Origin: Eubacteriales bacterium
Lineage (GTDB): Bacteria > Bacillota > Clostridia > Lachnospirales > Lachnospiraceae
DNA length: 61,161 bases
NCBI GenBank assembly: GCA_030536755.1
Contig: JAUNPJ010000013.1
Location: 1-61,161, forward strand
Reading direction: 5' to 3'
The notes under the pieces are model-generated. The model saw only the letters and a program-made list of their open reading frames with translations. It had not been told where the DNA came from and ran no database searches. The number at the start of each line of letters is the position of its first letter. The stretch's first letter is position 1. Of the stretch, positions 1-6,951 are shown in pieces. The translations under genes were made by a program, and so were the position numbers.

Positions 1-698
1 ACACCTTCAATACCGGAAAGCATGTCCTCTGTCTTCCAGCCAGCCATTGCCATGTAATTCATAGCCTCAGCCGCCTCGGATGCAGAAAACTTGGTCTTAC
101 TTCCCATCTCTCTGGCCTTAGCAGTCAGGTCTTCCAACTCTTTTCCGCTTGCACCGGATACTGCCGCCACCTTACTCATGGCAGTTTCAAAATCAGCCGC
201 AGTCTTCACAGAAGCAGTACCAAGAGCAGTCACGGTAGCCGTAACCGGAAGAAGCTTTTTTCCTGCTCCCTCAATGTTACTACCCACATCCTTTAACTTC
301 TCACCAGTCGCTGATATCTTCTGTAAAGCAGTAGCAGACTGATTTGCCTGCTCTTCCAGTCTTTTCAGTTCCTGCTCAGTTTCAATAATCTCTCTTTGCA
401 GAGCATCATACTGATCCTTGGAAATTGTTCCATTCTTAAGAGCTTCATCCGCCTGCTGTTGTGCGGTCTTAAGAGTCTCTAACTTATTTTTTGTTTCCTC
501 AACAGCCTGTCCAAGTAGCTTATGCTTCTGAGCCAGAAGCTCCGTATTGCCCGGATCCAGCTTAAGAAGCTTCTCCACATCCTTAAGCTGTACCTGGGTA
601 TTTCGAATCTCGGTATTAACACCCTTTAATGCTGTCTGAAGTTTCGTGGTATCGCCGCCAATTTCAATGGTAATACCTTTAATTCTCGATGCAGCCAT
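1..698 (-). CDS. Phage tail tape measure protein, N-terminal part (runs off left edge)
   Basis: The reading frame starts at ATG 698 behind an AAGGGAGG ribosome binding site and stays open to the window edge, so only about 232 residues are visible. It begins MAASRIKGITIEIGGDTTKL, followed by a long charged coiled-coil (about residues 20-110) and then a segment (SKVAAVSGASGKELEDLTAKA, about residues 180-200) typical of TP901-type tape measure proteins. These proteins set tail length and act in DNA ejection in siphoviruses. The assignment rests on the recognisable N-terminal pattern; the rest of the gene is not visible. Upstream lie two tandem hairpins and then non-phage genes, so this may be a prophage or a remnant. 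Confidence 0.82.
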   Translation of the reverse strand, partial: MAASRIKGITIEIGGDTTKLQTALKGVNTEIRNTQVQLKDVEKLLKLDPGNTELLAQKHKLLGQAVEETKNKLETLKTAQQQADEALKNGTISKDQYDALQREIIETEQELKRLEEQANQSATALQKISATGEKLKDVGSNIEGAGKKLLPVTATVTALGTASVKTAADFETAMSKVAAVSGASGKELEDLTAKAREMGSKTKFSASEAAEAMNYMAMAGWKTEDMLSGIEG

Positions 699-729
699 AC
701 CGAACCTCCCTTCATTTTATGGCAAAATA

Positions 730-791
730 AAAGAGCCGATCTCTCGACTCTTTCCAAAACAAAAGCACCAGTCAACTTAATGGCTGATGCT
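730..791 (-). terminator. Tandem hairpins upstream of the tape measure gene
   Basis: Two inverted repeats lie in tandem. Arms 764-771 and 784-791 are followed on the minus strand by TTTTGTTTT. Arms 730-739 and 744-753 are followed by TTTTATTTT. Both resemble intrinsic terminators for leftward transcription and lie only about 30-90 nt upstream of the tape measure start. They could end transcription from the HxlR gene or lower tape measure expression. Their function is inferred from sequence only. Confidence 0.5.
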
Positions 792-846
792 CTGCGCCTT
801 ATTTTTTTACATTTATCAAACCACAATCCACAAAAACTGGAAATTC

Positions 847-1185
847 TCAGTCATCCAGTTTATTCTTTTCACCCCATACACAAAGCTGATCCAAGACGAC
901 CATCAAGGATTTTCCTCGCTCGGACAAGCTGTACTCTACTTTTGGCGGAATTTGTGGATACTCCTTTCGGATAATTAGCCGGTCAGTCTCCAACTCCTTC
1001 AAGTTGGTGCTGAGAGTCTTGTCTGAGATGGTTTTGAGATATCGTTTCAGTTCATTGAACCGAACCGTTTCAAACTCCATTAGACAGTATAGAATCACCA
1101 TCTTATGCTTGCCGGATATAAGTGACAGGGTGTAGGCAAAACCGGTATCTTCAAAATTGGCGTTTTCGATGTAACTCTGTATCAT
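847..1185 (-). CDS. HxlR-family winged-helix transcriptional regulator
   Basis: A 112-residue protein when started at ATG 1185 (MIQSYIENANFED), which has a GAGG motif 8 nt upstream; an in-frame start 54 nt further upstream lacks a good ribosome site. The middle part matches the HxlR/MarR-like winged helix (SLISGKHKMVILYCL, FNELKRYLKTISDKTLSTNL, and a wing with PPKVEYSLSERGKSL). HxlR regulators are small dimeric repressors or activators, often redox or electrophile responsive. It is divergent from a flavin reductase gene, its likely target, with an inverted repeat between them. It lies between phage-type genes, so it may have arrived as an accessory cassette. Confidence 0.88.
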   Translation of the reverse strand: MIQSYIENANFEDTGFAYTLSLISGKHKMVILYCLMEFETVRFNELKRYLKTISDKTLSTNLKELETDRLIIRKEYPQIPPKVEYSLSERGKSLMVVLDQLCVWGEKNKLDD

Positions 1186-1203
1186 AGCACTTTCCTCATA
1201 GAT

Positions 1204-1255
1204 AGTACCTGTCTTATTTGACAGTACTTGAATTAACAATTTTCTTGGATATAAT
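1204..1255 (+). promoter_or_regulatory. Divergent promoter region with candidate HxlR operator
   Basis: An inverted repeat with arms AGTACCTGTC (1204-1213) and GACAGTACT (1220-1228) lies between the divergent regulator and reductase genes. It fits the GTAC-containing dyads bound by HxlR-family proteins. It is followed by a rightward promoter, TTGAAT (1228-1233) and TATAAT (1250-1255), with a 16-bp spacer. The dyad abuts the -35 box, so bound protein could block or recruit polymerase. Binding is inferred. Confidence 0.55.
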
Positions 1256-1318
1256 TATAAGCAAGACGGTTCATACTGTCAATTCAATTTGTAAGGAGTT
1301 GTTATTATCAGAACAAAA

Positions 1319-1873
1319 TTGAAGATTACCGAAGGCATTTTTCCTATGCCGGTTCTAATGGTTGCAACCTATAATGATGATGGTAGTGTCAATGTAATGA
1401 ATGCGGCTTGGGGTACGATGCAGGAACGTGACACGGTTGCTCTGAACCTTACCGAGAGCCACAAGACAGTGCAGAACATTAAAGCACGAGGTGCATTTAC
1501 TGTCAGCATTGCTGATGCTGCACATATCGTTGAAGCAGACTATTTTGGTGTGGAATCCGGAAACCATGTAGCAGATAAGTTTGCCCGCAGTGGTCTGACC
1601 TCTAGCAAAGCAGAAACCGTTGATGCTCCGGTCATCAATGAGTTTCCAATCTGTTTAGAGTGCAAATTCATCGAGTATCAGGGCAACGAGTACGGTTGCG
1701 GAGTCATAGGCAAAGTTGTAAACGTCACCGCCAATGAAAGCGTAATGGAGAACGGTAAAATCAACATGTCGCTCGTAAACGCTATTGCATTTGACCCCTA
1801 TACTCACGGCTATTACAAAGTTACCGAACGTGTAGGTGATGCCTTTAAAGACGGCTTGAAGTTAAGGAAGTAG
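1319..1873 (+). CDS. Flavin reductase family protein (flavoredoxin-like)
   Basis: An FMN-binding split-barrel protein of about 184-188 residues. Family signatures are FPMPVLMVATYNDDGS followed by NVMNAAWG near the N-terminus, and HVADKFARSGL in the middle. Members reduce free flavins with NAD(P)H or act as flavoredoxins. The start is unclear. TTG 1319 is the first conventional in-frame codon but lies 20 nt from the ribosome site AAGGAG (1293-1298). An in-frame ATC at 1307-1309 has ideal spacing and would give an N-terminus starting (M)RTKLKITEG. It is transcribed divergently from the HxlR gene, its likely regulator, and is followed by a strong terminator. Confidence 0.88.
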   Translation: MKITEGIFPMPVLMVATYNDDGSVNVMNAAWGTMQERDTVALNLTESHKTVQNIKARGAFTVSIADAAHIVEADYFGVESGNHVADKFARSGLTSSKAETVDAPVINEFPICLECKFIEYQGNEYGCGVIGKVVNVTANESVMENGKINMSLVNAIAFDPYTHGYYKVTERVGDAFKDGLKLRK

Positions 1874-1878
1874 AATAA

Positions 1879-1920
1879 TATGGACAGGAGCTTTCACACA
1901 AACACTCCTGTCCATATTTT
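1879..1920 (+). terminator. Intrinsic terminator after flavin reductase
   Basis: A perfect 12-bp stem (TATGGACAGGAG at 1879-1890, CTCCTGTCCATA at 1905-1916) with a 14-nt loop, followed by TTTT. It lies 6 nt after the reductase stop codon. Confidence 0.88.
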
Positions 1921-2053
1921 AGCAGATAGTTTTCCAAATCCCAATTCTTAATATTGAAACAATCTCTTATGAAAATATGTCAGCATCAAAACTTCATGTT
2001 GTTCTCAACTGCATTTACTTCAGAATAAGACTTAAAAATAATATCATATCCCA

Positions 2054-2227
2054 CTAAAAGCAGTCAAAATCAGCCTGCGTAGCAATCACTCTGTAATTCT
2101 TGTCCGCGTCCTGATCATTTCCGCTTTCCACATACATGTCATTCACCATTCCGATGGTCAAAAGATCCAAATCCCGAATCGAGATACCCAGTTGAACACA
2201 TCTTAAAAGAAACAGCGGTGTTGTCAT
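2054..2227 (-). CDS. Short phage tail-assembly-type protein (57 aa)
   Basis: The frame encodes MTTPLFLLRCVQLGISIRDL at its start and ends with IATQADFDCF. Short ORFs of this pattern (aromatic/QLG, then DLDLLTIGMVNDMY, then ATQADFD near the stop) occur just upstream of tape measure genes in Clostridia prophages and resemble tail assembly chaperone fragments. Its ATG overlaps the stop of the preceding ParA-like fragment (ATGA) and it has no ribosome site of its own. The frame is also open further upstream to an A8 run, so it may be read by frameshift. It could equally be a decayed fragment. Confidence 0.55.
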   Translation of the reverse strand: MTTPLFLLRCVQLGISIRDLDLLTIGMVNDMYVESGNDQDADKNYRVIATQADFDCF

Positions 2228-2391
2228 TTGACGGTCTGTTGCACGAAGTTTTTTTTAGCCTCTGCATCTGTTCTCACATTCAATCCCCAAAGCTCAATAC
2301 CAAGACTTACCAATGAATATGCAAGATTATATGAGCTTATGCTCTTACCAACTCCACCCTTAGTGGCTCCTACCAATATAACTTTTCCCAT
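2224..2391 (-). pseudogene. Truncated ParA-like ATPase N-terminus fused to unrelated tail
   Basis: Starts at ATG 2391 behind GGAG with 6-nt spacing and reads MGKVILVGATKGGVGKSISS, a deviant Walker A P-loop (KGGVGKS) typical of ParA/MinD ATPases. After about residue 34 the similarity stops and the frame continues as LNVRTDAEAKKNFVQQTVK before a stop at codon 56. Real ParA proteins are about 250 residues, so the switch I and Walker B motifs are absent. This looks like a recombination product from a plasmid or conjugative element. The intact start signals suggest the break is recent. Confidence 0.7.
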
Positions 2392-2400
2392 GACCTACTC

Positions 2401-2544
2401 CTATCTGAGCAGCTGATCCACAAGTGACTGTGTCTGCTCCATCATTGCCTCGTTTACCATTGCCTTAATATCATCAAAACAGATGACCAGTACCACTATC
2501 ACCACGAATAACAGTACAAAACCGATTGTCTTTAGACTGTCTCT
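2401..2544 (-). other. Small membrane-ORF remnant without a clear start
   Basis: A 47-codon open frame overlaps the end of the SymE-like gene. It encodes a strongly hydrophobic helix (GFVLLFVVIVVLVICF) followed by a charged tail ending in QSLVDQLLR. No ATG lies before the helix; GTG or CTG would have to serve. Small single-helix proteins are common between SymE/AbrB-like and ParA genes on Firmicute conjugative elements, so this may be one that lost its start. The ribosome site of the ParA fragment lies immediately after its stop. Confidence 0.35.
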
Positions 2545-2852
2545 TCACATACGCCATACCTCGCTTCCCTCTCTGCCACAAACTGAGCATGAAGCTTTGA
2601 CTTCTCAACCTCAAACTTCTTCTTAAGTGAAGCCATTTCTCTTTCCATAAATGCAGCTTCTGCTTCTGCCATTGCAGCTCTTTCATCATCCGGAGTGATA
2701 ACCAGCTTTCCATTCTCACAACTGATGGAAACATAATCTCCGATATCAAAACCAAGTTCCTTAAGCCACTGACCTTTCAGTGTGATTGTCGGCGTTGCCT
2801 TATAGTTGTAGCCACTCTGGCTCACAACCTTAATACTTCTGTTCTTTGCCAT
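2532..2852 (-). CDS. SymE/AbrB-like DNA-binding fold protein of a mobile element
   Basis: A 106-residue protein. The N-terminal half (KVVSQSGYNYKATPTITLKG, then WLKELGFDIGDYVSISCENG) matches the SymE-like/SpoVT-AbrB swapped-hairpin fold, and the second half is a charged coiled-coil rich in Glu and Lys (about residues 58-95). Such proteins are commonly encoded on integrative conjugative elements of Lachnospiraceae and annotated as SymE-type toxin-like proteins; actual toxicity is unknown. The start ATG 2852 has AAGGAG 9 nt upstream. It is the last element-type gene before rlmD. Confidence 0.72.
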   Translation of the reverse strand: MAKNRSIKVVSQSGYNYKATPTITLKGQWLKELGFDIGDYVSISCENGKLVITPDDERAAMAEAEAAFMEREMASLKKKFEVEKSKLHAQFVAEREARYGVCEETV

Positions 2853-2943
2853 AATCTAAATCTCCTTTTCATAATTTGTCATTGATTGTCTGCTACATTG
2901 TCATTTCTCTATCCAGCCCAATGTCACCACCTCCCTTTTGCGA

Positions 2944-2984
2944 AATAAAAAATAGCTGCCAATGCTTTACGCATCAACAGCTAT
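2944..2984 (-). terminator. Intrinsic terminator downstream of rlmD
   Basis: A long hairpin with outer arms ATAGCTG (2952-2958) and CAGCTAT (2978-2984) and an inner ATGC/GCAT pairing, followed on the minus strand by TTTTTTATTT. It lies 26 nt beyond the rlmD stop and probably ends the htrA-like/yhaM/rlmD transcript. The bases between it and the SymE-like gene (2853-2943) hold only that gene's ribosome site and a GGGAGGTGG motif preceding a 9-codon frame, with no recognisable product. Confidence 0.8.
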
Positions 2985-3010
2985 CGCTTAAGTTCGGTAT
3001 ATTTATGAAG

Positions 3011-4459
3011 TTATTTCTTTTCAGCCTGCTCTTTTTCGATTATGTCGTAATATTCATCCATATCAAGAGAAAGCTTTATGTAAGAGTCTGCTTTTCGGTT
3101 GCTCAAGAGGCACACTGTCTCCACGTGCACCGTCTGACTAAAGTTATCAATCGGGCAGACCCGCTCCACCTGATATCCATGCTCTCCCAGATATTTCACA
3201 TCCCTCGCCAGCGTCGAACTGTCACAGCTCACATACACCACTCTCTTTGGGCTCATCTTGACGATCGTATCCAGAAGTGTTTCATCGCAGCCTTTTCTCG
3301 GGGGATCTACAACGATTACATCGGCATAGACTCCCTCTTTTTCGTATTTTTCCGGCAGGACTTCTTCTGCCTTTCCTACGAAAAATTCTACATTTTTCAG
3401 ATGGTTCAAGGCCGCATTTCTTCTGGCGTCCTCAATGGCCTGCGGTATGATTTCTACCCCATATACCTGCTTTGCCTTCTGCGCGAGAAAGAGTGAAATC
3501 GTTCCGATTCCACAGTAGAGATCCCAGACGGTTTCCTCGCCGGTCAGCTGTGCGTATTCCAGCGCCTTCTCGTACATGCGGCGTGTCTGCGCCGGATTGA
3601 CCTGATAGAAGGAAAGCGGTGAAATCTGATACTTGATCGTTCCAATGGAATCTGTAATGTAAGTCTGCCCCCAGAGCAGTTTGATCTGATCTCCGAGAAT
3701 TACATTGGTACGTTCTTTGTTGATATTCAGCGTGATACTAGTCATACCTGGAATCTGCCGAAGACTTTCTGTAAAACTGTCTGCATTTGGAATCTTATTG
3801 CCGTTTATGATCAGGCAAACCATCACCTCGCCACTGTCAAAGCCATAACGAGTCAGCACGTGGCGCACCAGACCCTTTCCTGTTTTCTCGTCGTAGGGTT
3901 CCACGTGATTTTCTTCCATGTATGCAATCACTTTGTCGAGAATCTGCTCATTGAGTTCCACGCCAAGCAGACAGTTGCGATTTTCTATGATGCTGTGGGT
4001 GTGACCCGCATAAAATCCGGTAATGATCTTGCCTTCTTTGTTTCGCCCCACCGGAAACTGCGCCTTATTGCGGTAGCGATACGGATATTCCAGCCCAATG
4101 ATCGGTTCCATCGGAACTTCTTCCAGACCGCCGATTCGCATGAGATGATTTTTTACTTTATTTGTTTTGAAGCGAAGCTGTTCTTCGTAGGACATCGCCT
4201 GAAGCTGACAGCCTCCGCACTGGCGCGCATACGGACATGGCGGTTCCACACGATAAGGAGATTTCTCCACAACCTCCATCAGTCTTGCATACCCATAGTT
4301 TTTCTTCGCTTTCATGACTTTCGCCAAAACGGTGTCTCCAATTACAGCATCCTTTACAAAAAGGGTATAGCCATCTACTTTGCCTATACCCTCTCCATCA
4401 TTTCCCATATCTGTAATTTTCAGAGTCACCAGGTCGTTTTTTGCATAACTTCCTGACAT
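3011..4459 (-). CDS. rlmD: 23S rRNA (uracil-C5)-methyltransferase, RlmD/RumA family
   Basis: A 482-residue protein that uses S-adenosylmethionine to methylate a uracil C5 in 23S rRNA. A TRAM domain (about residues 1-60) is followed by the iron-sulfur cysteine cluster CPYARQCGGC, the Rossmann methyltransferase core (WDLYCGIGTISLFLA), and the catalytic region VVDPPRKGC with VSCDSSTLARD. The ATG at 4459 has GGAGG 5 nt upstream and is preferred over an upstream TTG. It lies 15 nt after yhaM, so is probably co-transcribed with it. The codons for HVETV near the C-terminus are a known insertion target of conjugative elements, and the region downstream is mobile-element-like. Confidence 0.95.
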   Translation of the reverse strand: MSGSYAKNDLVTLKITDMGNDGEGIGKVDGYTLFVKDAVIGDTVLAKVMKAKKNYGYARLMEVVEKSPYRVEPPCPYARQCGGCQLQAMSYEEQLRFKTNKVKNHLMRIGGLEEVPMEPIIGLEYPYRYRNKAQFPVGRNKEGKIITGFYAGHTHSIIENRNCLLGVELNEQILDKVIAYMEENHVEPYDEKTGKGLVRHVLTRYGFDSGEVMVCLIINGNKIPNADSFTESLRQIPGMTSITLNINKERTNVILGDQIKLLWGQTYITDSIGTIKYQISPLSFYQVNPAQTRRMYEKALEYAQLTGEETVWDLYCGIGTISLFLAQKAKQVYGVEIIPQAIEDARRNAALNHLKNVEFFVGKAEEVLPEKYEKEGVYADVIVVDPPRKGCDETLLDTIVKMSPKRVVYVSCDSSTLARDVKYLGEHGYQVERVCPIDNFSQTVHVETVCLLSNRKADSYIKLSLDMDEYYDIIEKEQAEKK

Positions 4460-4474
4460 AACTTCCTCCAATAT

Positions 4475-5431
4475 TTATTCTTCTACGGTTCTTCTTAAAT
4501 TTGATTCAAACAGACGGTTGTATCCCAGCCATTCTTTCTTCTGACCTGCGGAAGCAAAGATTTCTGTCAATGTCTCCATGCGGGCATCTGTGTTGTCTGC
4601 AAGATTCAGTGCTACAGCCTCAGCCATAGCTGGTTTCTTCGGCGAACCAAACTCCAGCTCTCCATGGTGTGCCAGAATGCAGTGCTTCAGCTCGCTCTCC
4701 AGAACAGAAGGGAATCCTGGAATCTCCTTGATTTTGTCGTGAATCATCTCCGCACCGATCATGATATGGCCAAGAAGCTGACCATCATCCGTATAATCAT
4801 TTAACGGAAATTCAGAAAGCTCTCTCGTCTTTCCAATGTCATGACACAACGCCGACGCAATCAGCACATCTCTGTTCAGAAGCGGATAGGTCGCTGCATA
4901 AAAATCACACAATCTCACCACACCAAGTGTATGCTCCAGAAGTCCTCCCACAAAACCGTGGTGTACTGTTTTGGCCGCAGAATGATTTTGGAAGGATTTG
5001 ATAAATTCATGATCCTCTACAAACAATTTTTCCAGAAGCTGTGACAGCCAGGTGTTTTTCACGGATTTGATATATGCCAGCAGTTTTCCATACATATCGT
5101 CGGTACTGTTTTCGCTGACAGGAAGATAATCTGCCGGATCATACTCTCCCTCGGAAGCCTTCCGAACTCTTTTAATACTCATCTGCAAAGCCCCTGCAAA
5201 AGTAGTCACATCCCCTACCACATCAATGTAATCCAGCACATCAAAATCATCGATTCCCTGAGAATTCGGATCCCAGATTTTCGCATCCATACATCCCGTC
5301 TTATCCTGCAAAATCACATTTTCATAAGGTTTCCCATTTTTTGTCACAGCAGCCTGTTTGTGCTTACACAAATAAATGCTGCTGATTCTGTCGCCTTCAT
5401 GGAGCTCATTCAAATACTTCATCTTTTTCAT
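4475..5431 (-). CDS. yhaM: 3'-5' exoribonuclease YhaM family protein
   Basis: A 318-residue two-domain protein with an N-terminal OB-fold nucleic-acid-binding domain (about residues 10-95) and a C-terminal HD hydrolase domain carrying HHGFVGGLLEHT (157-168), HDIGK (197-201) and a later HHGELEFG motif that supply metal ligands. YhaM trims RNA and single-stranded DNA from the 3' end in Firmicutes. The length matches the family (about 310-320). It sits between the HtrA-like gene (7 nt gap) and rlmD in a leftward operon. The start at 5431 has AAAGG very close to it; an ATG at 5422 is also possible. Confidence 0.93.
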   Translation of the reverse strand: MKKMKYLNELHEGDRISSIYLCKHKQAAVTKNGKPYENVILQDKTGCMDAKIWDPNSQGIDDFDVLDYIDVVGDVTTFAGALQMSIKRVRKASEGEYDPADYLPVSENSTDDMYGKLLAYIKSVKNTWLSQLLEKLFVEDHEFIKSFQNHSAAKTVHHGFVGGLLEHTLGVVRLCDFYAATYPLLNRDVLIASALCHDIGKTRELSEFPLNDYTDDGQLLGHIMIGAEMIHDKIKEIPGFPSVLESELKHCILAHHGELEFGSPKKPAMAEAVALNLADNTDARMETLTEIFASAGQKKEWLGYNRLFESNLRRTVEE

Positions 5432-5438
5432 TGCCTTT

Positions 5439-6740
5439 CTATTTTACACTTATTACGATTTCAAAATTCATCTCCTCATAGCCATCATTTCCCTTGCGCA
5501 TCAACCGAATCGAAACTTTGTCATCTTTCTTGCATTTCTGCAGTTCCGTTGAAAATTTCTGCATCGTTGTCACTTCTGTTCCATTCAGTTCTGTAATCAC
5601 ATCGGCACTTTGTATTCCCGCAATCATAGCCGGAGACTCCGTGGCCACAGAATCCACATAAATTCCCATTGGAATTCCCGTCTGTTCAGCAATACTCTCT
5701 GTCACATCCTGACCATAAATTCCCGCATAGCAAATCTCATTGCCATTGGACAGATCAGCCAGAAGTCTTTTGAGCTGGGCGACAGACAATGCTTTTACCA
5801 TTGTATCAGTACTCTCGCCAAAAGATTGTGTAATAATTCCAATCACACTTCCTCCCGTATCCAGCAAAACACCGCTTCCCTCTTTACTTCCGAGAATATC
5901 CGTTACCAGCAAATTGTATTCGGCATCCACAACCGATACCTTATTGGATACAGAAATAATATTGCCATAAGCCACTGTCTCATTATAACCTGTTGGACTT
6001 CCAATGGCAATAACCGGTTTTCCCTGTATCAAACTATACGAATTTCCCAAAGAAGCCACACTAATACCAGCAAGAGTCTCTTCCGATATATTTTTTAACG
6101 GAACGGAAACAACAGCAAAGCCCGTTCCCTCATCTTTCTTGCGAAGGCCTCCCTTTGCAATACTTCCGTCACAAAAAGTAACCTGTACCTGATTTTCACT
6201 CTTACCCAGCACCGATTCCTGCGTAAGTACATACAGTTCTGAATTCGTTTTTGCAATGATCACACCGGAAGACTGTCCATATCTCACATAAGAATTATCC
6301 AGAAGATCTGCATCCTCCCGAATTCCCGTAACGGTAGTCATTGCTCTCAGAGGTTTCTTTGCTACCTGATGAACCTCCTCATAAATCCTCTCATAATCTT
6401 CTAAAGTAATACTTCTTAAAGTTTCTTTCTCTGATGATGGTGCCGGCGTCACCTCTGGCTTATCCGTCACCTCCGGCTGTTCTACATCAATATCGACCTT
6501 CTCCGGTTTTTTATTCTCCTCAATCTTATTTGAAGCAACCGGATAAACACCTGCAAAAACCGCAGCGGATACCGCCCCGAACAGAACAGCACCTGCAGTA
6601 ATTGCCGCAATCCTGCTGATGATCATTTTTCGATTCATCGGCTTCTCTTTAATCGTTTCTTTAATAAAATTGTATTCACTAAAATCCCGGGGCTTTTCTG
6701 ACTCAGACCCGGGATGTTTTGTTTTTTTCCCATCACCCAT
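5439..6740 (-). CDS. Membrane-anchored HtrA-like PDZ protein, probably catalytically inactive
   Basis: A 433-residue protein: short cytoplasmic segment, one membrane helix (about 38-66), acidic/proline linker, a trypsin-like domain (about 130-335) and a C-terminal PDZ domain (about 340-430, with SPAMIAGIQSADVITELNG). HtrA/DegP proteases degrade or chaperone misfolded envelope proteins. The expected catalytic His in an LTNxHV-type motif is replaced (LTQESVL, Ser176). The TD of the Asp motif reads TG (Gly207). Only a GSG serine (289) remains. It may therefore be a pseudoprotease that binds ligands through PDZ. The start at 6740 has GAGGTG 8 nt upstream. First gene of the yhaM-rlmD operon. Confidence 0.85.
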   Translation of the reverse strand: MGDGKKTKHPGSESEKPRDFSEYNFIKETIKEKPMNRKMIISRIAAITAGAVLFGAVSAAVFAGVYPVASNKIEENKKPEKVDIDVEQPEVTDKPEVTPAPSSEKETLRSITLEDYERIYEEVHQVAKKPLRAMTTVTGIREDADLLDNSYVRYGQSSGVIIAKTNSELYVLTQESVLGKSENQVQVTFCDGSIAKGGLRKKDEGTGFAVVSVPLKNISEETLAGISVASLGNSYSLIQGKPVIAIGSPTGYNETVAYGNIISVSNKVSVVDAEYNLLVTDILGSKEGSGVLLDTGGSVIGIITQSFGESTDTMVKALSVAQLKRLLADLSNGNEICYAGIYGQDVTESIAEQTGIPMGIYVDSVATESPAMIAGIQSADVITELNGTEVTTMQKFSTELQKCKKDDKVSIRLMRKGNDGYEEMNFEIVISVK

Positions 6741-6767
6741 ATTCGACGCACCTCGAAAAATCTCTTA

Positions 6768-6796
6768 AGTATATATTAGCAAACACATATGAACAA
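6768..6796 (-). promoter_or_regulatory. Promoter of the HtrA-like/yhaM/rlmD operon
   Basis: On the minus strand, TTGTTC (6791-6796) and TATACT (6768-6773) are separated by 17 bp. This lies 28 nt upstream of the HtrA-like start codon. Confidence 0.6.
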
Positions 6797-6890
6797 TTTA
6801 TGAATAGGAAATACATTTTCTTTTGTTTTCTTTTGTTTTTTTATTAATTTTTTTAAGTCAGCACAGGAAAACTTCCCTATGAGATATCGG

Positions 6891-6919
6891 TTGATTATCT
6901 TTCCATAAATAGATATAAT
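6891..6919 (+). promoter_or_regulatory. Sigma-A promoter of mutS2
   Basis: TTGATT (6891-6896) and TATAAT (6914-6919) with an exact 17-bp spacer, giving a transcription start about 25 nt upstream of the mutS2 start codon. The AT-rich stretch between this and the divergent promoter shows nothing else. Confidence 0.78.
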
Positions 6920-6951
6920 GGGAATGTTAAAGAAATCGTTAGGAGTTGAAT

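Noticed and set aside
2474-2755. Alternative leftward frame inside the SymE-like gene
   Set aside because: Ser/Trp-rich alternative frame of the SymE-like coding region with no family resemblance; the main frame has the ribosome site and domain pattern.
2876-3496. Long rightward open frame across the rlmD 3' end
   Set aside because: It lies opposite rlmD, has no ribosome site and no recognisable motifs; rlmD is clear on the other strand.
3860-4456. Rightward open frame of about 200 codons inside rlmD
   Set aside because: Complementary-strand shadow of the conserved methyltransferase; composition is Phe/His-rich as expected for antisense.
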